This document shows, in pieces, positions 44,851 through 53,902 of a stretch of 64,000 bases of DNA. How positions within the stretch are numbered: position 1 is the first letter of the stretch; each line of letters begins with the position of its first letter. The translations under genes were made by a program, and so were the position numbers. The notes under the pieces are model-generated. The model searched no databases and had not been told where the DNA came from. It worked only from the letters and a program-made list of their open reading frames with translations. The stretch comes from Azonexus hydrophilus DSM 23864. GTDB taxonomy: Bacteria > Pseudomonadota > Gammaproteobacteria > Burkholderiales > Rhodocyclaceae. The DNA is taken from contig NZ_AUCE01000019.1 of NCBI RefSeq assembly GCF_000429605.1, positions 1-64,000 of the forward strand, given 5' to 3'.

Positions 44851-47567
44851 TGCTCTCGGGCTGGTTCATCGCGCTCCTGTCGGCCGCCTATGTCGGCCTG
44901 CTGTTCGCTGTCGCCCGTTTCGGCGACGCCCGCGCCGATGCCGGTCGTTCTATCATCACGGCCAACGTCTATGCGCTGTCGCTGGCGGTCTATTGCACTT
45001 CCTGGACCTTTTTCGGCAGCGTCGGGCGAGCCACTTCGGGTGGCCTGTCCTTCCTGACCATCTACCTCGGGCCGACCTTGATGCTGCTCTGCGTCGGCGT
45101 CATCATCAAGATGATCCGCATCGCCAAGGCCCAGCGCATCACCTCGATCGCCGACTTCATCGCCTCGCGTTACGGCAAGAGCCAGTTGCTGGCCGGGCTG
45201 GTGACCATCATCGCGGTGATCGGCATCGTCCCCTACATCGCCCTGCAACTGAAGGCGGTGGCGGCCAGTCTCGATGTGCTGTTCGATCAGCCGGGGCACA
45301 CCATCCGCTTGTGGGGAATCGACTCGACCCTGCTGGTGGCCGGTGTGCTGGCGCTGTTCACCATCCTCTTCGGGACCCGTCATCTCGATGCGACCGAGCG
45401 CCACGAAGGCATGGTTGCTGCGGTGGCCCTCGAATCGGTGGTCAAGCTGCTCGCTTTCATCGCGGTCGGCGTTTTCGTGACCTACGGCATGTATGGGGGT
45501 TTTACCGACCTCTTCCAGAAGGCAACGGCCCATCCGGATCTGGCCGGTCTGCTCAGACTGGATGGCGCGCGCGCCGGTACCTGGGCGGCGATGATCCTGC
45601 TGTCGGCGCTGGCCATCGTCTTCCTGCCCCGGCAGTTCCAGGTGATGGTCGTCGAGAATGTGGACGAATCGCACCTCAAGCGCGCGGTCTGGCTGTTCCC
45701 GCTGTACCTGCTGCTGATCAACATCTTCGTGCTGCCGGTGGCGCTCGGCGGTTTGCTGCATTTCGGCGGGCAGGGCGTCAATCCCGATACCTTCGTGCTG
45801 ACGCTGCCCTTGTCGCAAGGGGCTGAGTCGCTGGCGCTGCTGGTCTTCATCGGCGGCCTGTCGGCGGCGACCGGTATGGTCATCGTCGAGACCATCGCCT
45901 TGTCCACGATGATCTGCAACGATCTGGCGATGCCGGCCTTGCTGCGCTCGCCGTGGTTGCAGCGGCAGAAGCAGGCTGATCTGTCGGGGCTGCTGATCGG
46001 TATTCGCCGGGTGGCCATCGTGCTCATCCTGTTGCTCGGCTACATCTATTTCAAGGCGGCCGGCGAAGCCTACGCGCTGGTCGGCATCGGCCTGATTTCC
46101 TTCGCCGCCGTCGCCCAGTTCGCGCCGGCATTGTTCGGCGGCATGTACTGGAAGCAGGGCACACGTACCGGCGCCCTGGCTGGTTTGCTGGCCGGTTTTG
46201 CCGTGTGGTTGTACACACTGCTGCTGCCGTCCTTCGCCAAGTCGGGGTGGATCGGCAACGGTTTCGTCGAGCACGGACTGTTCGGTGTCGACTGGCTGCG
46301 TGCCCAGGCGCTGTTCGGCCTGAGCGATCTCGACGAGATTTCGCACTGCCTGTGGTGGAGCATGCTGGCCAATATCGGCGCCTACATCGCGGTGTCGCTG
46401 CTCACCGAGCCGGACGCGCTGGAAGCCGGTCAGGCCGAGCGTTTCGTCGATGTCTTCCGGCATGCCCAGCAGGCGCCGGATACCCGGTTGTGGCGCGGCA
46501 ACGCTTCGCAGACCGAAGTGGCGGCGCTGCTGGAGCGCTTTCTCGGGCCCGTGCGCGCCCGGCAGCAACTTGAAAGCTATGCCCGCAGCCGTCGCGTGAG
46601 CGACTGGCGCAGTCTGCCGGCCGACGCTGAATTCGTTCATTTTGCCGAAACCGAACTGGCCGGCGCCATCGGTTCGGCCAGCGCGCGGGCGATGGTGTCG
46701 AGCGTGACCCGGGAAGAGGATCTCGGCCTTGAGGAAGTGCTCGACATCCTCGACGAGGCGACCCAGGTCCGGGCGCATAGCCGGGAACTGGAAGCCAAAC
46801 AGCAGGAACTCGAAGCGGCCACCGCCGAACTGCGTGAAGCCAACGAACGCCTGCGTGAACTGGACCGGATGAAGGACGATTTCATTTCGACGGTGACGCA
46901 CGAGTTGCGCACGCCGCTGACCTCGATCCGGGCGCTGTCGGAGATGCTCTACGACGACCCCAAGGTCGAGCTGGATCAGCGCCGTCGTTTCCTCGGCATC
47001 ATTGTCAGCGAGACCGAGCGCCTGACGCGCCTGATCAACCAGATCCTCGACCTGGCCAAGCTGGAGTCCGGCAGCGCCGAGTGGACCACCGGCGAGGTGC
47101 ACGTCGGGGATGTGGTGCGCGAGGCCAGTGAAGCGCTCGGTGCGCTTTACCGGGAAAAGGGCGTGTGTCTGAGCGTCGATATTGCTGAAGATCTGCCGGC
47201 GGTGCTGGCCGATCGCGACCGCCTGATGCAGGTGGTGGTCAATCTGCTGTCGAACGCCGTCAAGTTCGTTGCGCCAGCCACTGGCAACGTAGTCGTGGTC
47301 GTTGGTCGCGAGGCAAAAATGCTGCGCGTGTCGGTTGCCGACAACGGTCCCGGCCTGACCGCCGAGGAGTGTGGCGTGATCTTCGAGAAGTTCCGCCAGG
47401 GCGGCAACACGATGACCGACAAACCTCAGGGAACCGGTCTGGGACTGCCGATCAGCCGGCAAATCGTCGAGTATTTTGGTGGTAAGCTTTGGGTAGAAAG
47501 TACGCCGGGTAACGGTGCTACCTTCATTTTCACGGTGCCGTTAACGCAGGCGGTACCGGACGCATAA
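44847..47567 (+). CDS. Sodium:solute symporter-fused sensor histidine kinase (CrbS/CbrA architecture)
   Basis: 906 aa. Residues about 1-495 are an SSS transporter domain (about 13 helices; YALSLAVYCTSWTFFGSVG, DFIASRYGKS). A linker of about 110 residues (STAC-like position) and a coiled coil ending RELDRMKDD follow. HisKA has His685 in TVTHELRTPLTS, and the HATPase is complete (VVNLLSNAVKFV, DNGPGL, GTGLGLPISRQIVEYFGG). There is no PAS and no receiver. Kinases of this layout (CrbS in Vibrio, MxtR/CbrA in Pseudomonas) control acs and carbon use, so acetate or a related solute is the likely signal. The usual LuxR-type CrbR partner is absent from the window. Confidence 0.9.
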   Translation: MMLSGWFIALLSAAYVGLLFAVARFGDARADAGRSIITANVYALSLAVYCTSWTFFGSVGRATSGGLSFLTIYLGPTLMLLCVGVIIKMIRIAKAQRITSIADFIASRYGKSQLLAGLVTIIAVIGIVPYIALQLKAVAASLDVLFDQPGHTIRLWGIDSTLLVAGVLALFTILFGTRHLDATERHEGMVAAVALESVVKLLAFIAVGVFVTYGMYGGFTDLFQKATAHPDLAGLLRLDGARAGTWAAMILLSALAIVFLPRQFQVMVVENVDESHLKRAVWLFPLYLLLINIFVLPVALGGLLHFGGQGVNPDTFVLTLPLSQGAESLALLVFIGGLSAATGMVIVETIALSTMICNDLAMPALLRSPWLQRQKQADLSGLLIGIRRVAIVLILLLGYIYFKAAGEAYALVGIGLISFAAVAQFAPALFGGMYWKQGTRTGALAGLLAGFAVWLYTLLLPSFAKSGWIGNGFVEHGLFGVDWLRAQALFGLSDLDEISHCLWWSMLANIGAYIAVSLLTEPDALEAGQAERFVDVFRHAQQAPDTRLWRGNASQTEVAALLERFLGPVRARQQLESYARSRRVSDWRSLPADAEFVHFAETELAGAIGSASARAMVSSVTREEDLGLEEVLDILDEATQVRAHSRELEAKQQELEAATAELREANERLRELDRMKDDFISTVTHELRTPLTSIRALSEMLYDDPKVELDQRRRFLGIIVSETERLTRLINQILDLAKLESGSAEWTTGEVHVGDVVREASEALGALYREKGVCLSVDIAEDLPAVLADRDRLMQVVVNLLSNAVKFVAPATGNVVVVVGREAKMLRVSVADNGPGLTAEECGVIFEKFRQGGNTMTDKPQGTGLGLPISRQIVEYFGGKLWVESTPGNGATFIFTVPLTQAVPDA

Positions 47568-47586
47568 AGATGGGAGACTAAAACGG

Positions 47587-47958
47587 ATGTCGAAAAGAAT
47601 ATTGATTGTCGATGACGAACCCAACATCGTCATTTCGCTCGAATTCCTGATGAAAAAAGAAGGTTTCGAGGTCGCCGTCGCCACCGACGGTGAGGAAGCG
47701 TTGGCCCAAGTCGCCGGCTTCAATCCCGATCTGGTGCTGCTCGACGTGATGATGCCGAAGAAATCCGGTTTCGAAGTCTGCGAGGCCTTGCGTGCCGACC
47801 CGTCGAGGGCCGGCCTGCAGATCGTCATGCTGACCGCCAAGGGACGTGATACCGAAGTGGCCAAGGGCCTGGCAATCGGTGCCGATGCCTACGTGACCAA
47901 GCCGTTCTCGACCAAGGAACTGCTTGCCCGGGTCAAGGAGATGCTCGGCATCGCCTGA
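47587..47958 (+). CDS. Stand-alone receiver-domain response regulator
   Basis: 123 aa, only a CheY-like receiver: ILIVDDEPNIVIS, phospho-Asp in LVLLDVMMPKKSG, Thr in VMLTAKG, Lys in YVTKPFS. There is no output domain, so it must act through a partner protein. It lies 19 bp after the symporter-kinase and before the exonuclease fusion, which makes these its likely input and output; inferred. Confidence 0.9.
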   Translation: MSKRILIVDDEPNIVISLEFLMKKEGFEVAVATDGEEALAQVAGFNPDLVLLDVMMPKKSGFEVCEALRADPSRAGLQIVMLTAKGRDTEVAKGLAIGADAYVTKPFSTKELLARVKEMLGIA

Positions 47959-48027
47959 GTCTTCGGCTCGGAAAAGACACCCTCGGCGCCGTTGCTGCGT
48001 CAATACAAACTACTTGGGGTAGCTGCC

Positions 48028-50184
48028 ATGAAGGCCAAAGTCCGCTTTCTGCTTGCCATCGTTGTGCTCGGTCTGTTGATGACCGGGCCTTTCGTCGTGA
48101 CTTCCATCCTGGTCTGGGCCGGCATGGAGGAGAGCGAGCGCAACATGCTGCTCGAACTGCTGATGTCGCGCCTGCCGATCGGCACGATGATGACCATCTT
48201 CGGTTTCGGCATCGGCGTTGCCGTGCTGCACAAGCTGTTCAAGCAATACGTCGAAGGCCTGCTCGGCATGGCCGAACAGTTACGCTTGATGCTTGGCGCC
48301 AATCGCAATTTCCGGGTCAAGCTCAACGGGCCGCCGGAGGTCCAGCAACTGGCCCAGGCCGCCAACGATCTGGCGGCGCAGCGCGACATGCTGATGGACG
48401 ATGTCGATGCCCGCATCGCCCAGGCCAATGCCTCGGTCGAGGAAGAGAAGAACCGGCTTGCCGCGCTGATGTCCGAACTGGCACAGGCCGTGGTCGTGTG
48501 CAATCTCGACGGCCGCATCCTGCTCTACAACAACCGCGCCCGCCTGCAGTTCAAGGCCTTGTCGCAGGGGCCGACGACGGTGGCTGGCGGGGCCCTGATC
48601 GGTCTTGGCCGGTCGATTTTCTCCATCCTGGAAAAGAACCAGGTCGAGCATTCGCAGGAAATCATTCGCCAGCGACTGGCCAACGGCAAATCGGCGATGG
48701 CCAATTTCGTCACCACCACGCGCGGCGGCCAGTTGCTGCGCGTGCAGATGGTTCCCGTCCTTTCCGGTACGCCGGGCGAGGGTGAGCCGCAGATGACCGG
48801 CTACGTGCTGACTGTGGACAACATCACCCGGACGCTCGAGGAAGAAGCGCGCCGCGATCATGCGCTGCATGCGCTGACCGAAGGTAGTCGGGCGGCGCTG
48901 GGTAGCATCCGGGCGGCAGTCGCCAACCTGATCGACTATCCGGAAATGGACCCCGAGTTGCGTGAGCGCTTCGTCAAGGTGGTCGACGACGAGGCGTCGC
49001 GCATGAGCCAGCGCCTCGACGAAACCATGCACGAATTCTCCGATTCGATGAAGACGCGCTGGCCGTTGGAAGATGTGCTGGCCATGGACGTAATCAGCGC
49101 CGCCCAGCGCCGCATCGAGGACAAGCTCAAGCTGCCGACCAAGATCGAGGATGTCGACGGGACGCTGTGGATCAAGGCCGACAGCTTCTCGCTGGTTTTT
49201 GCCCTGGTCTTCGTCGCTGAGCGTCTGCAGGATCACTACCAGATCCGCGACCTGCGCTTCCGCACCTCGAGCGAAGGCAAGCTGGCTTATCTGGACATCA
49301 TCTGGGTCGGCCAGGCGATTTCCTCCGAGACTTTCTACACCTGGGAAATGGAAACCATGCACGCGCTCGGCGAAACCTCGTCGCTGTCGTTGCGCGATGT
49401 GGTCGACCGGCACGGTGGCGAAATCTGGTACCAGCGGGAAAAGGCGGCACATCGCGCATTCTTCCGCTTCGTCCTGCCGCTGGCCACGCCCGAAGCCGAG
49501 GTTGCCGACGAACGGCGCAGTACCGGTCGCCCGGAGTATTACGACTTCGACCTGTTCAAGTTCGAGGACAAGTCGATCGACCTCGACCGCAAGCTGTCGG
49601 AACTGACCTATACCGTGTTCGACACCGAGACCACCGGCCTGGAACCGTCCAATGGCGACGAAATCATCCAGATCGGGGCCGCGCGCATCGTCAACAACCG
49701 CTTGCTCAAGCAGGAAATATTCAACCAGATCGTTGATCCCGAGCGCCCGTTGAAGCCCGAGTCGATCCCGATTCACGGCATCACCGAGGACATGGTTCGC
49801 GGCCAGCCGAACATCGATATCGTTCTGCCGGGTTTCCATGCCTTCTGCGAGGAAACCGTGCTGATCGCCCACAACGCGGCCTTCGACATGCGTTTCCTGC
49901 AACTCAAGGAGGAGCGCACCGGCCTGCGCTTCACCCAGCCGGTGCTCGATACGTTGCTGCTGTCGGCGGTCGTCCATCCCAACCAGGAATCCCATCGGCT
50001 GGATGCCGTGCTCGAGCGTCTAGGCATCGACATCGATACCCGGCACAACGCGCTCGACGATGCGGTCGCGACCGGCGAGGTTTTCCTGAAACTGCTGCCG
50101 CTGCTTGAAGAGAAGGGCATCGTCACCGTCAGGCAGGCGCTGGAAGCGTCCGAGAAGACCTATTTCGCGCGCATCAAGTACTGA
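48028..50184 (+). CDS. Membrane HAMP-PAS-degenerate kinase fused to DEDDh 3'-5' exonuclease
   Basis: 718 aa. Two helices (about 6-30 and 48-68), then HAMP-like and coiled coil (about 75-145). A PAS domain (about 150-270; AVVVCNLDGRILLYNNRARLQF) comes next. A HisKA-like helix has Glu where His should be (LTEGSRAALGSIR against SHELRTPLTSIR). The ATPase-like region lacks N and G boxes. Residues about 525-705 are a DnaQ-type exonuclease with all residues: Asp532/Glu534 (FDTETTG), Asp620 (HNAAFD) and His673/Asp678 (HNALDD). So the kinase part is a likely pseudokinase and the nuclease is probably active. Start ATG 48028. Intact frame, no sign of an artefact. Confidence 0.85.
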   Translation: MKAKVRFLLAIVVLGLLMTGPFVVTSILVWAGMEESERNMLLELLMSRLPIGTMMTIFGFGIGVAVLHKLFKQYVEGLLGMAEQLRLMLGANRNFRVKLNGPPEVQQLAQAANDLAAQRDMLMDDVDARIAQANASVEEEKNRLAALMSELAQAVVVCNLDGRILLYNNRARLQFKALSQGPTTVAGGALIGLGRSIFSILEKNQVEHSQEIIRQRLANGKSAMANFVTTTRGGQLLRVQMVPVLSGTPGEGEPQMTGYVLTVDNITRTLEEEARRDHALHALTEGSRAALGSIRAAVANLIDYPEMDPELRERFVKVVDDEASRMSQRLDETMHEFSDSMKTRWPLEDVLAMDVISAAQRRIEDKLKLPTKIEDVDGTLWIKADSFSLVFALVFVAERLQDHYQIRDLRFRTSSEGKLAYLDIIWVGQAISSETFYTWEMETMHALGETSSLSLRDVVDRHGGEIWYQREKAAHRAFFRFVLPLATPEAEVADERRSTGRPEYYDFDLFKFEDKSIDLDRKLSELTYTVFDTETTGLEPSNGDEIIQIGAARIVNNRLLKQEIFNQIVDPERPLKPESIPIHGITEDMVRGQPNIDIVLPGFHAFCEETVLIAHNAAFDMRFLQLKEERTGLRFTQPVLDTLLLSAVVHPNQESHRLDAVLERLGIDIDTRHNALDDAVATGEVFLKLLPLLEEKGIVTVRQALEASEKTYFARIKY

Positions 50185-50185
50185 C

Positions 50186-51232
50186 ATGGAAGAACTGCTG
50201 CCGGGATTGCCGACCGTCGAACTCGCCGCCCTGGGCAGCGAGCTGGCGACGGTGGATGATCTCGACAGCCTGGCCGTGCTGGCTGCCCGGCAGCGCGCCT
50301 TGCTGGCGCAGACGGTGGCGCTGGGTTGGTCGGGCGAGGCGGCGTGCATGCTGATTTCCGGTCTTAACGACCGCCTGACCCGGCGGGTGCTGACCCTGGT
50401 TGCCCGCCGCCACCGGCTGCCACCGGTGGACTGGTGCTGGCTGGCGATGGGCTCCGAAGGCCGCGACGAGCAGACGCTGGTCAGCGACCAGGACAACGGA
50501 CTGGTTTTTTCCGCCTGCGATGCCGGCGAGGCGCAGGCCTTGCGCGAACTGTTCCTGCCTTTTGCCCGCGAGGCCAACGAACAACTGGCCGCCTGCGGTT
50601 TCAGCCTGTGCCCCGGCAACATCATGGCCGGCAATCCGCAGTGGTGCCTGTCGGTCGATGAGTGGCGCGAACGCTTCATCGAGTGGGTGCGTTGCCCCGA
50701 CCCGGTGGCGCTGCTCAACGCAACGATCTTTTTCGACCTGCGCCCGCTGCACGGCAAGCTCAAACTGGGGCAAGGGCTGCGCACGCTGATCGGTCATCTG
50801 ACCAGCGACACCCCGGCCTTTCTTCACCTGATGTCGATCAATGCCCTGCAGGTGCATCCGCCGCTGGGGTTCCTCGGCGATGTGGCCGTCGATGATGCAG
50901 AAGCCGTCGATCTGAAGAAGTTCGGCAGCCGCATCTTTGTCGATGTCGCCCGCATCCTGGCGCTGGCCGCGGCTACGCCGTCGGTCAACAGCTTTGCCCG
51001 TCTGCGCGAGGCGGGGGCGGCTGCCGGCATGCAGCCGGGTGAAGTCGCCGCCGCCCAGGCTGCGCTCTCGCATCTGTTGCGTCTGCGTCTCGAACAGCAG
51101 GCAGCCGCGGGTGCCGAGACGCCGGTTTTTCGTCCGGCCGAACTGCACGAAATCGACCGCGTCATCCTCAAGGAATCCCTGCACCAGGCACGGCGCCTGC
51201 AGCAGCGACTCAAGCTAAACTATTCACTCTAA
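50186..51232 (+). CDS. DUF294 nucleotidyltransferase-type protein, short form
   Basis: 348 aa. The nucleotidyltransferase fold has GSEGRDEQTLVSDQDNG (about 89-105), the metal-binding pattern of the GlnD/DUF294 group. The DUF294_C helical domain follows (about 200-345; VDLKKFGSRIFVDVARILALA). No cNMP or CBS domain. The ATG lies one base after the exonuclease-fusion stop. It is a paralogue of the C-terminal half of the next gene. Family function is not settled; GlnD-like nucleotidyl transfer to a protein is plausible. Confidence 0.85.
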   Translation: MEELLPGLPTVELAALGSELATVDDLDSLAVLAARQRALLAQTVALGWSGEAACMLISGLNDRLTRRVLTLVARRHRLPPVDWCWLAMGSEGRDEQTLVSDQDNGLVFSACDAGEAQALRELFLPFAREANEQLAACGFSLCPGNIMAGNPQWCLSVDEWRERFIEWVRCPDPVALLNATIFFDLRPLHGKLKLGQGLRTLIGHLTSDTPAFLHLMSINALQVHPPLGFLGDVAVDDAEAVDLKKFGSRIFVDVARILALAAATPSVNSFARLREAGAAAGMQPGEVAAAQAALSHLLRLRLEQQAAAGAETPVFRPAELHEIDRVILKESLHQARRLQQRLKLNYSL

Positions 51233-51255
51233 ACGTCAATCAGGAAAGGTTTGTC

Positions 51256-53235
51256 GTGAGCACAGAAAAAGAAAATACCGGGAGCAGTGCTGTGGATGTC
51301 GGCCAGGTGGAGGCGATGTTGCGGCAGGAGGGACAACGGCGGGCGGCCGGCAACACGCAGGCTTTCCTGGCCCGGCACGCGCCGTTCAACAAGATGGCGC
51401 CGGCGGCGCTGCAGTTGTTCGCGGAAAAGGCGCACATCGCCTTTTATCCGGCAGGCAGCCTGATCGTCGGTCCGGATTCGGGCAATGTCCGTTTCTTCTA
51501 CCTGATCGAGTCGGGCAAGGTGCAGGCGCGCCAGGCCGGCGAAGTCACCGTGACCGAGTACTCCATCCTCAGCCTCGGGGCCGGTGAATCCTTCCCGATC
51601 GGCGCGGTCACCGCCGGCCGGCCGTCGACCAACATCTACACGGCGGTCGAGGACACCTTCTGCTATCACCTGCCGGCGGAAGACTATCTGACGCTGATGT
51701 CGACCAGCCCGGAATTCAACCTGTTCTGCACGCAGTACATCGCCAGCCTGCTCGACCAGTCGCGCCGGCAGTTGCAGGCGCAGTTCGCCCAGAAGGCCAG
51801 CGAGCAGCAGACGCTGAATTCGCCGCTATCCGGCATCGGCGCCCGCAATCCGACCTCGGTGCTGCCGGAAACGCCGCTGCGCGCGGCGCTGGAGTCGATG
51901 TCGCAACTGGGCATCGGCTCAATGGTGGTGGCCGATGCGGAGCAGAAGCCGGTCGGCATCTTCACCCGCAGCGATCTACTTGACCGGGTCGTGCTCGCCG
52001 ATCTGCCGCTGAACTCGCCGATCAGCCAGGCGATGTCGGCGTCGCCCTTCACCTTGAACGAACATGCGACCGCCTACGATGCGATGCTGGCGATGGCCAC
52101 GCACGGCATCCGTCATGTACTCGTTACCGACCATGCCGGCCGTCTCAGCGGCGTCGTTTCGGAGCGCGACCTGTTCGCGCTGCAACGCGTCGGCCTGCGC
52201 CAGATTCGCCAGGCCATCGAGTCGGCGCCCAATGTCGAGGCGCTCAAGGCCTCGGCCGCCGATGTGCGTCAGCTGTCGTTCAACATGCTGGCCCAGGGCA
52301 TCGGCGCCGAGCAATTGACGCAGTTCATCTCGGCGCTCAACGACGCGCTGACCCGCCGTGTGATCCAGCTCAACCTGGAAAACCACGATTTCTCCGGCAT
52401 CGACTGGTGCTGGCTGGCTTTCGGTTCGGAAGGCCGCGACGAGCAGACCTTCAGCACCGACCAGGATAACGGCATCGTCTACACCGTGCCCGAGGGTGAG
52501 GACAAGGAGGCGCTCAAACAGCGTTTCCTGGCCTTCGCGCTGGATACCAACAAGGACCTGGATAAGGTCGGTTTCCCGTTGTGCAAGGGCAACATCATGG
52601 CCAGCAATCCGCAGTGGTGCCTGACGCTGGATGAATGGCGCGCCCAGTTCAGCAAGTGGATCCGCACGCCGGAGCCGGTGGCCCTGCTTAATGCGACCAT
52701 CTTCTTCGATTTCCGGCCGCTGTACGGCAAGAGCGAATTGTCCGACAGCATGCGTCGCCACCTCTTGTCGCAGGCGTCGGCAACGCCGATCTTCCTGCAG
52801 GCGATGGCGCGCAACGCGCTCGAAGTCGGTCCGCCGCTGGGCAAGATCCGCGATTTCGCGACCGATCTCGAACCCGATCACCCGGGCAAGATCGACCTCA
52901 AGAAATACGGCTCGCGCATCTTCGTCGACGTTGCCCGTATCTACGCACTGGCTGCCGGCGTGCATGGCACCAATACCATCCAGCGACTGAAGCTGTCGGC
53001 GCAGAAAATGAACATCAAGGGTGAGGAAATCAACGCGGTACTCGATGGCCTCAACTTCATCCAGTTGCTGCGTCTGCAGCATCAGTATCTCGAGGGTGAG
53101 CCGGGCCGTCAGGGCGACAACCTGATCGATCCGGAAAAACTCAATGAACTGGATCGGCGCATTCTCAAGGAATCCTTCCGCCAGGCGCGCAAGATCCAGT
53201 CCCGTCTGAAGCTCGACTACCAGGTGAATCACTGA
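51256..53235 (+). CDS. DUF294 nucleotidyltransferase with cNMP-binding and CBS domains
   Basis: 659 aa from GTG 51256. Residues about 25-150 are a cNMP-binding domain (IAFYPAGSLIVG, GAGESFPIGAV). A CBS pair follows (about 190-310; PLRAALESMSQLGIGSMVVAD and ATAYDAMLAMATHGIRHVLVTDHAGRL). The nucleotidyltransferase core is GSEGRDEQTFSTDQDNG (about 391), then DUF294_C to the end. Homologues next to exonuclease and acetate-symporter genes are common in proteobacteria (for example PA3233 in Pseudomonas). It would sense an adenine nucleotide through CBS/cNMP and modify a target; inferred. Confidence 0.9.
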   Translation: MSTEKENTGSSAVDVGQVEAMLRQEGQRRAAGNTQAFLARHAPFNKMAPAALQLFAEKAHIAFYPAGSLIVGPDSGNVRFFYLIESGKVQARQAGEVTVTEYSILSLGAGESFPIGAVTAGRPSTNIYTAVEDTFCYHLPAEDYLTLMSTSPEFNLFCTQYIASLLDQSRRQLQAQFAQKASEQQTLNSPLSGIGARNPTSVLPETPLRAALESMSQLGIGSMVVADAEQKPVGIFTRSDLLDRVVLADLPLNSPISQAMSASPFTLNEHATAYDAMLAMATHGIRHVLVTDHAGRLSGVVSERDLFALQRVGLRQIRQAIESAPNVEALKASAADVRQLSFNMLAQGIGAEQLTQFISALNDALTRRVIQLNLENHDFSGIDWCWLAFGSEGRDEQTFSTDQDNGIVYTVPEGEDKEALKQRFLAFALDTNKDLDKVGFPLCKGNIMASNPQWCLTLDEWRAQFSKWIRTPEPVALLNATIFFDFRPLYGKSELSDSMRRHLLSQASATPIFLQAMARNALEVGPPLGKIRDFATDLEPDHPGKIDLKKYGSRIFVDVARIYALAAGVHGTNTIQRLKLSAQKMNIKGEEINAVLDGLNFIQLLRLQHQYLEGEPGRQGDNLIDPEKLNELDRRILKESFRQARKIQSRLKLDYQVNH

Positions 53236-53237
53236 TC

Positions 53238-53897
53238 ATGTTCGGCATCAAGAAATTCCTGTTCGGCGACGGGCTGAACGAAAACCTCCCGCCTGACGTG
53301 AAGTCCGCCGTTTCGGCCTGGCTGGCGCAGGAAGCGACAGGACTGGAGTCGTCGCATTTCCTGACCCGCTATGTCGTCGTCGACATCGCCAGCGATGGCA
53401 TGAATCCGGATAGCGACCGCCTGACCGGCATCGCAGCAACGGTGGTGCACCAGGGCATTGTCTCGCCCGAGCAGAGCATCTACGTCGATCTGACAACCGC
53501 CGACGAAACGGTGCAGGCACGGCAACTGGCAGCTTTCCTGAACTTCATCGTCAAGTCGCCGCTGGTTTCCTACCACGTTGCCTTTGTCAGTGCCTTTCTC
53601 GAGAACCTGCTCAAGAAGCGCCTGGGTATCTCATTTTCCGCCCGCTGGGTGGACCTGGCCTGGTTGCTGCCGGCGATGTTCGGCGAGAAGAGCCACAAGC
53701 CGATGCCGCTCGACGACTGGTTGGTCGCCTTCGGCCTCGATGTCGGTGAGGGAAGGCGCAGTCCGAGCGAGAACAACATGATCCTGGCCCGCCTGCTGCA
53801 GATGCTGGTGGTCCGGGCGCATGCCAAGGGCGTCGACAGTGTTGAAGCCCTGATCGAGGAATCGAAGGCCAGCAGCCATTTGCGGCGTACCCGCTGA
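53238..53897 (+). CDS. DnaQ-fold protein that has lost the exonuclease active site
   Basis: 219 aa. The fold is recognisable: YVVVDIASDGMNPDSDRLTGIAA aligns with exonuclease motif I, SYHVAFVSAFLENLL with motif II, and SPSENNMILARLL with motif III. Motif I keeps the Asp but Glu is Ala (DIA for DTE); motif II lacks its Asp; motif III has Ser and Asn in place of His and Asp. So it is probably a pseudo-exonuclease with a binding or regulatory role. Starts 2 bp after the DUF294-CBS gene. In Pseudomonas the equivalent position holds PA3232. Confidence 0.8.
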   Translation: MFGIKKFLFGDGLNENLPPDVKSAVSAWLAQEATGLESSHFLTRYVVVDIASDGMNPDSDRLTGIAATVVHQGIVSPEQSIYVDLTTADETVQARQLAAFLNFIVKSPLVSYHVAFVSAFLENLLKKRLGISFSARWVDLAWLLPAMFGEKSHKPMPLDDWLVAFGLDVGEGRRSPSENNMILARLLQMLVVRAHAKGVDSVEALIEESKASSHLRRTR

Positions 53898-53902
53898 CCG
53901 GC

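Noticed and set aside
44781..47462. 893-codon open frame antisense to the symporter-kinase (and similar frames opposite acs at 42342-44600 and opposite the exonuclease fusion at 48280-49995)
   Set aside because: Composition (His/Gln/Gly/Asp-rich) and lack of motifs show shadow frames of GC-rich genes.
47587..47958. Receiver as the LuxR-type CrbR regulator
   Set aside because: The protein ends after the receiver domain, without any HTH.
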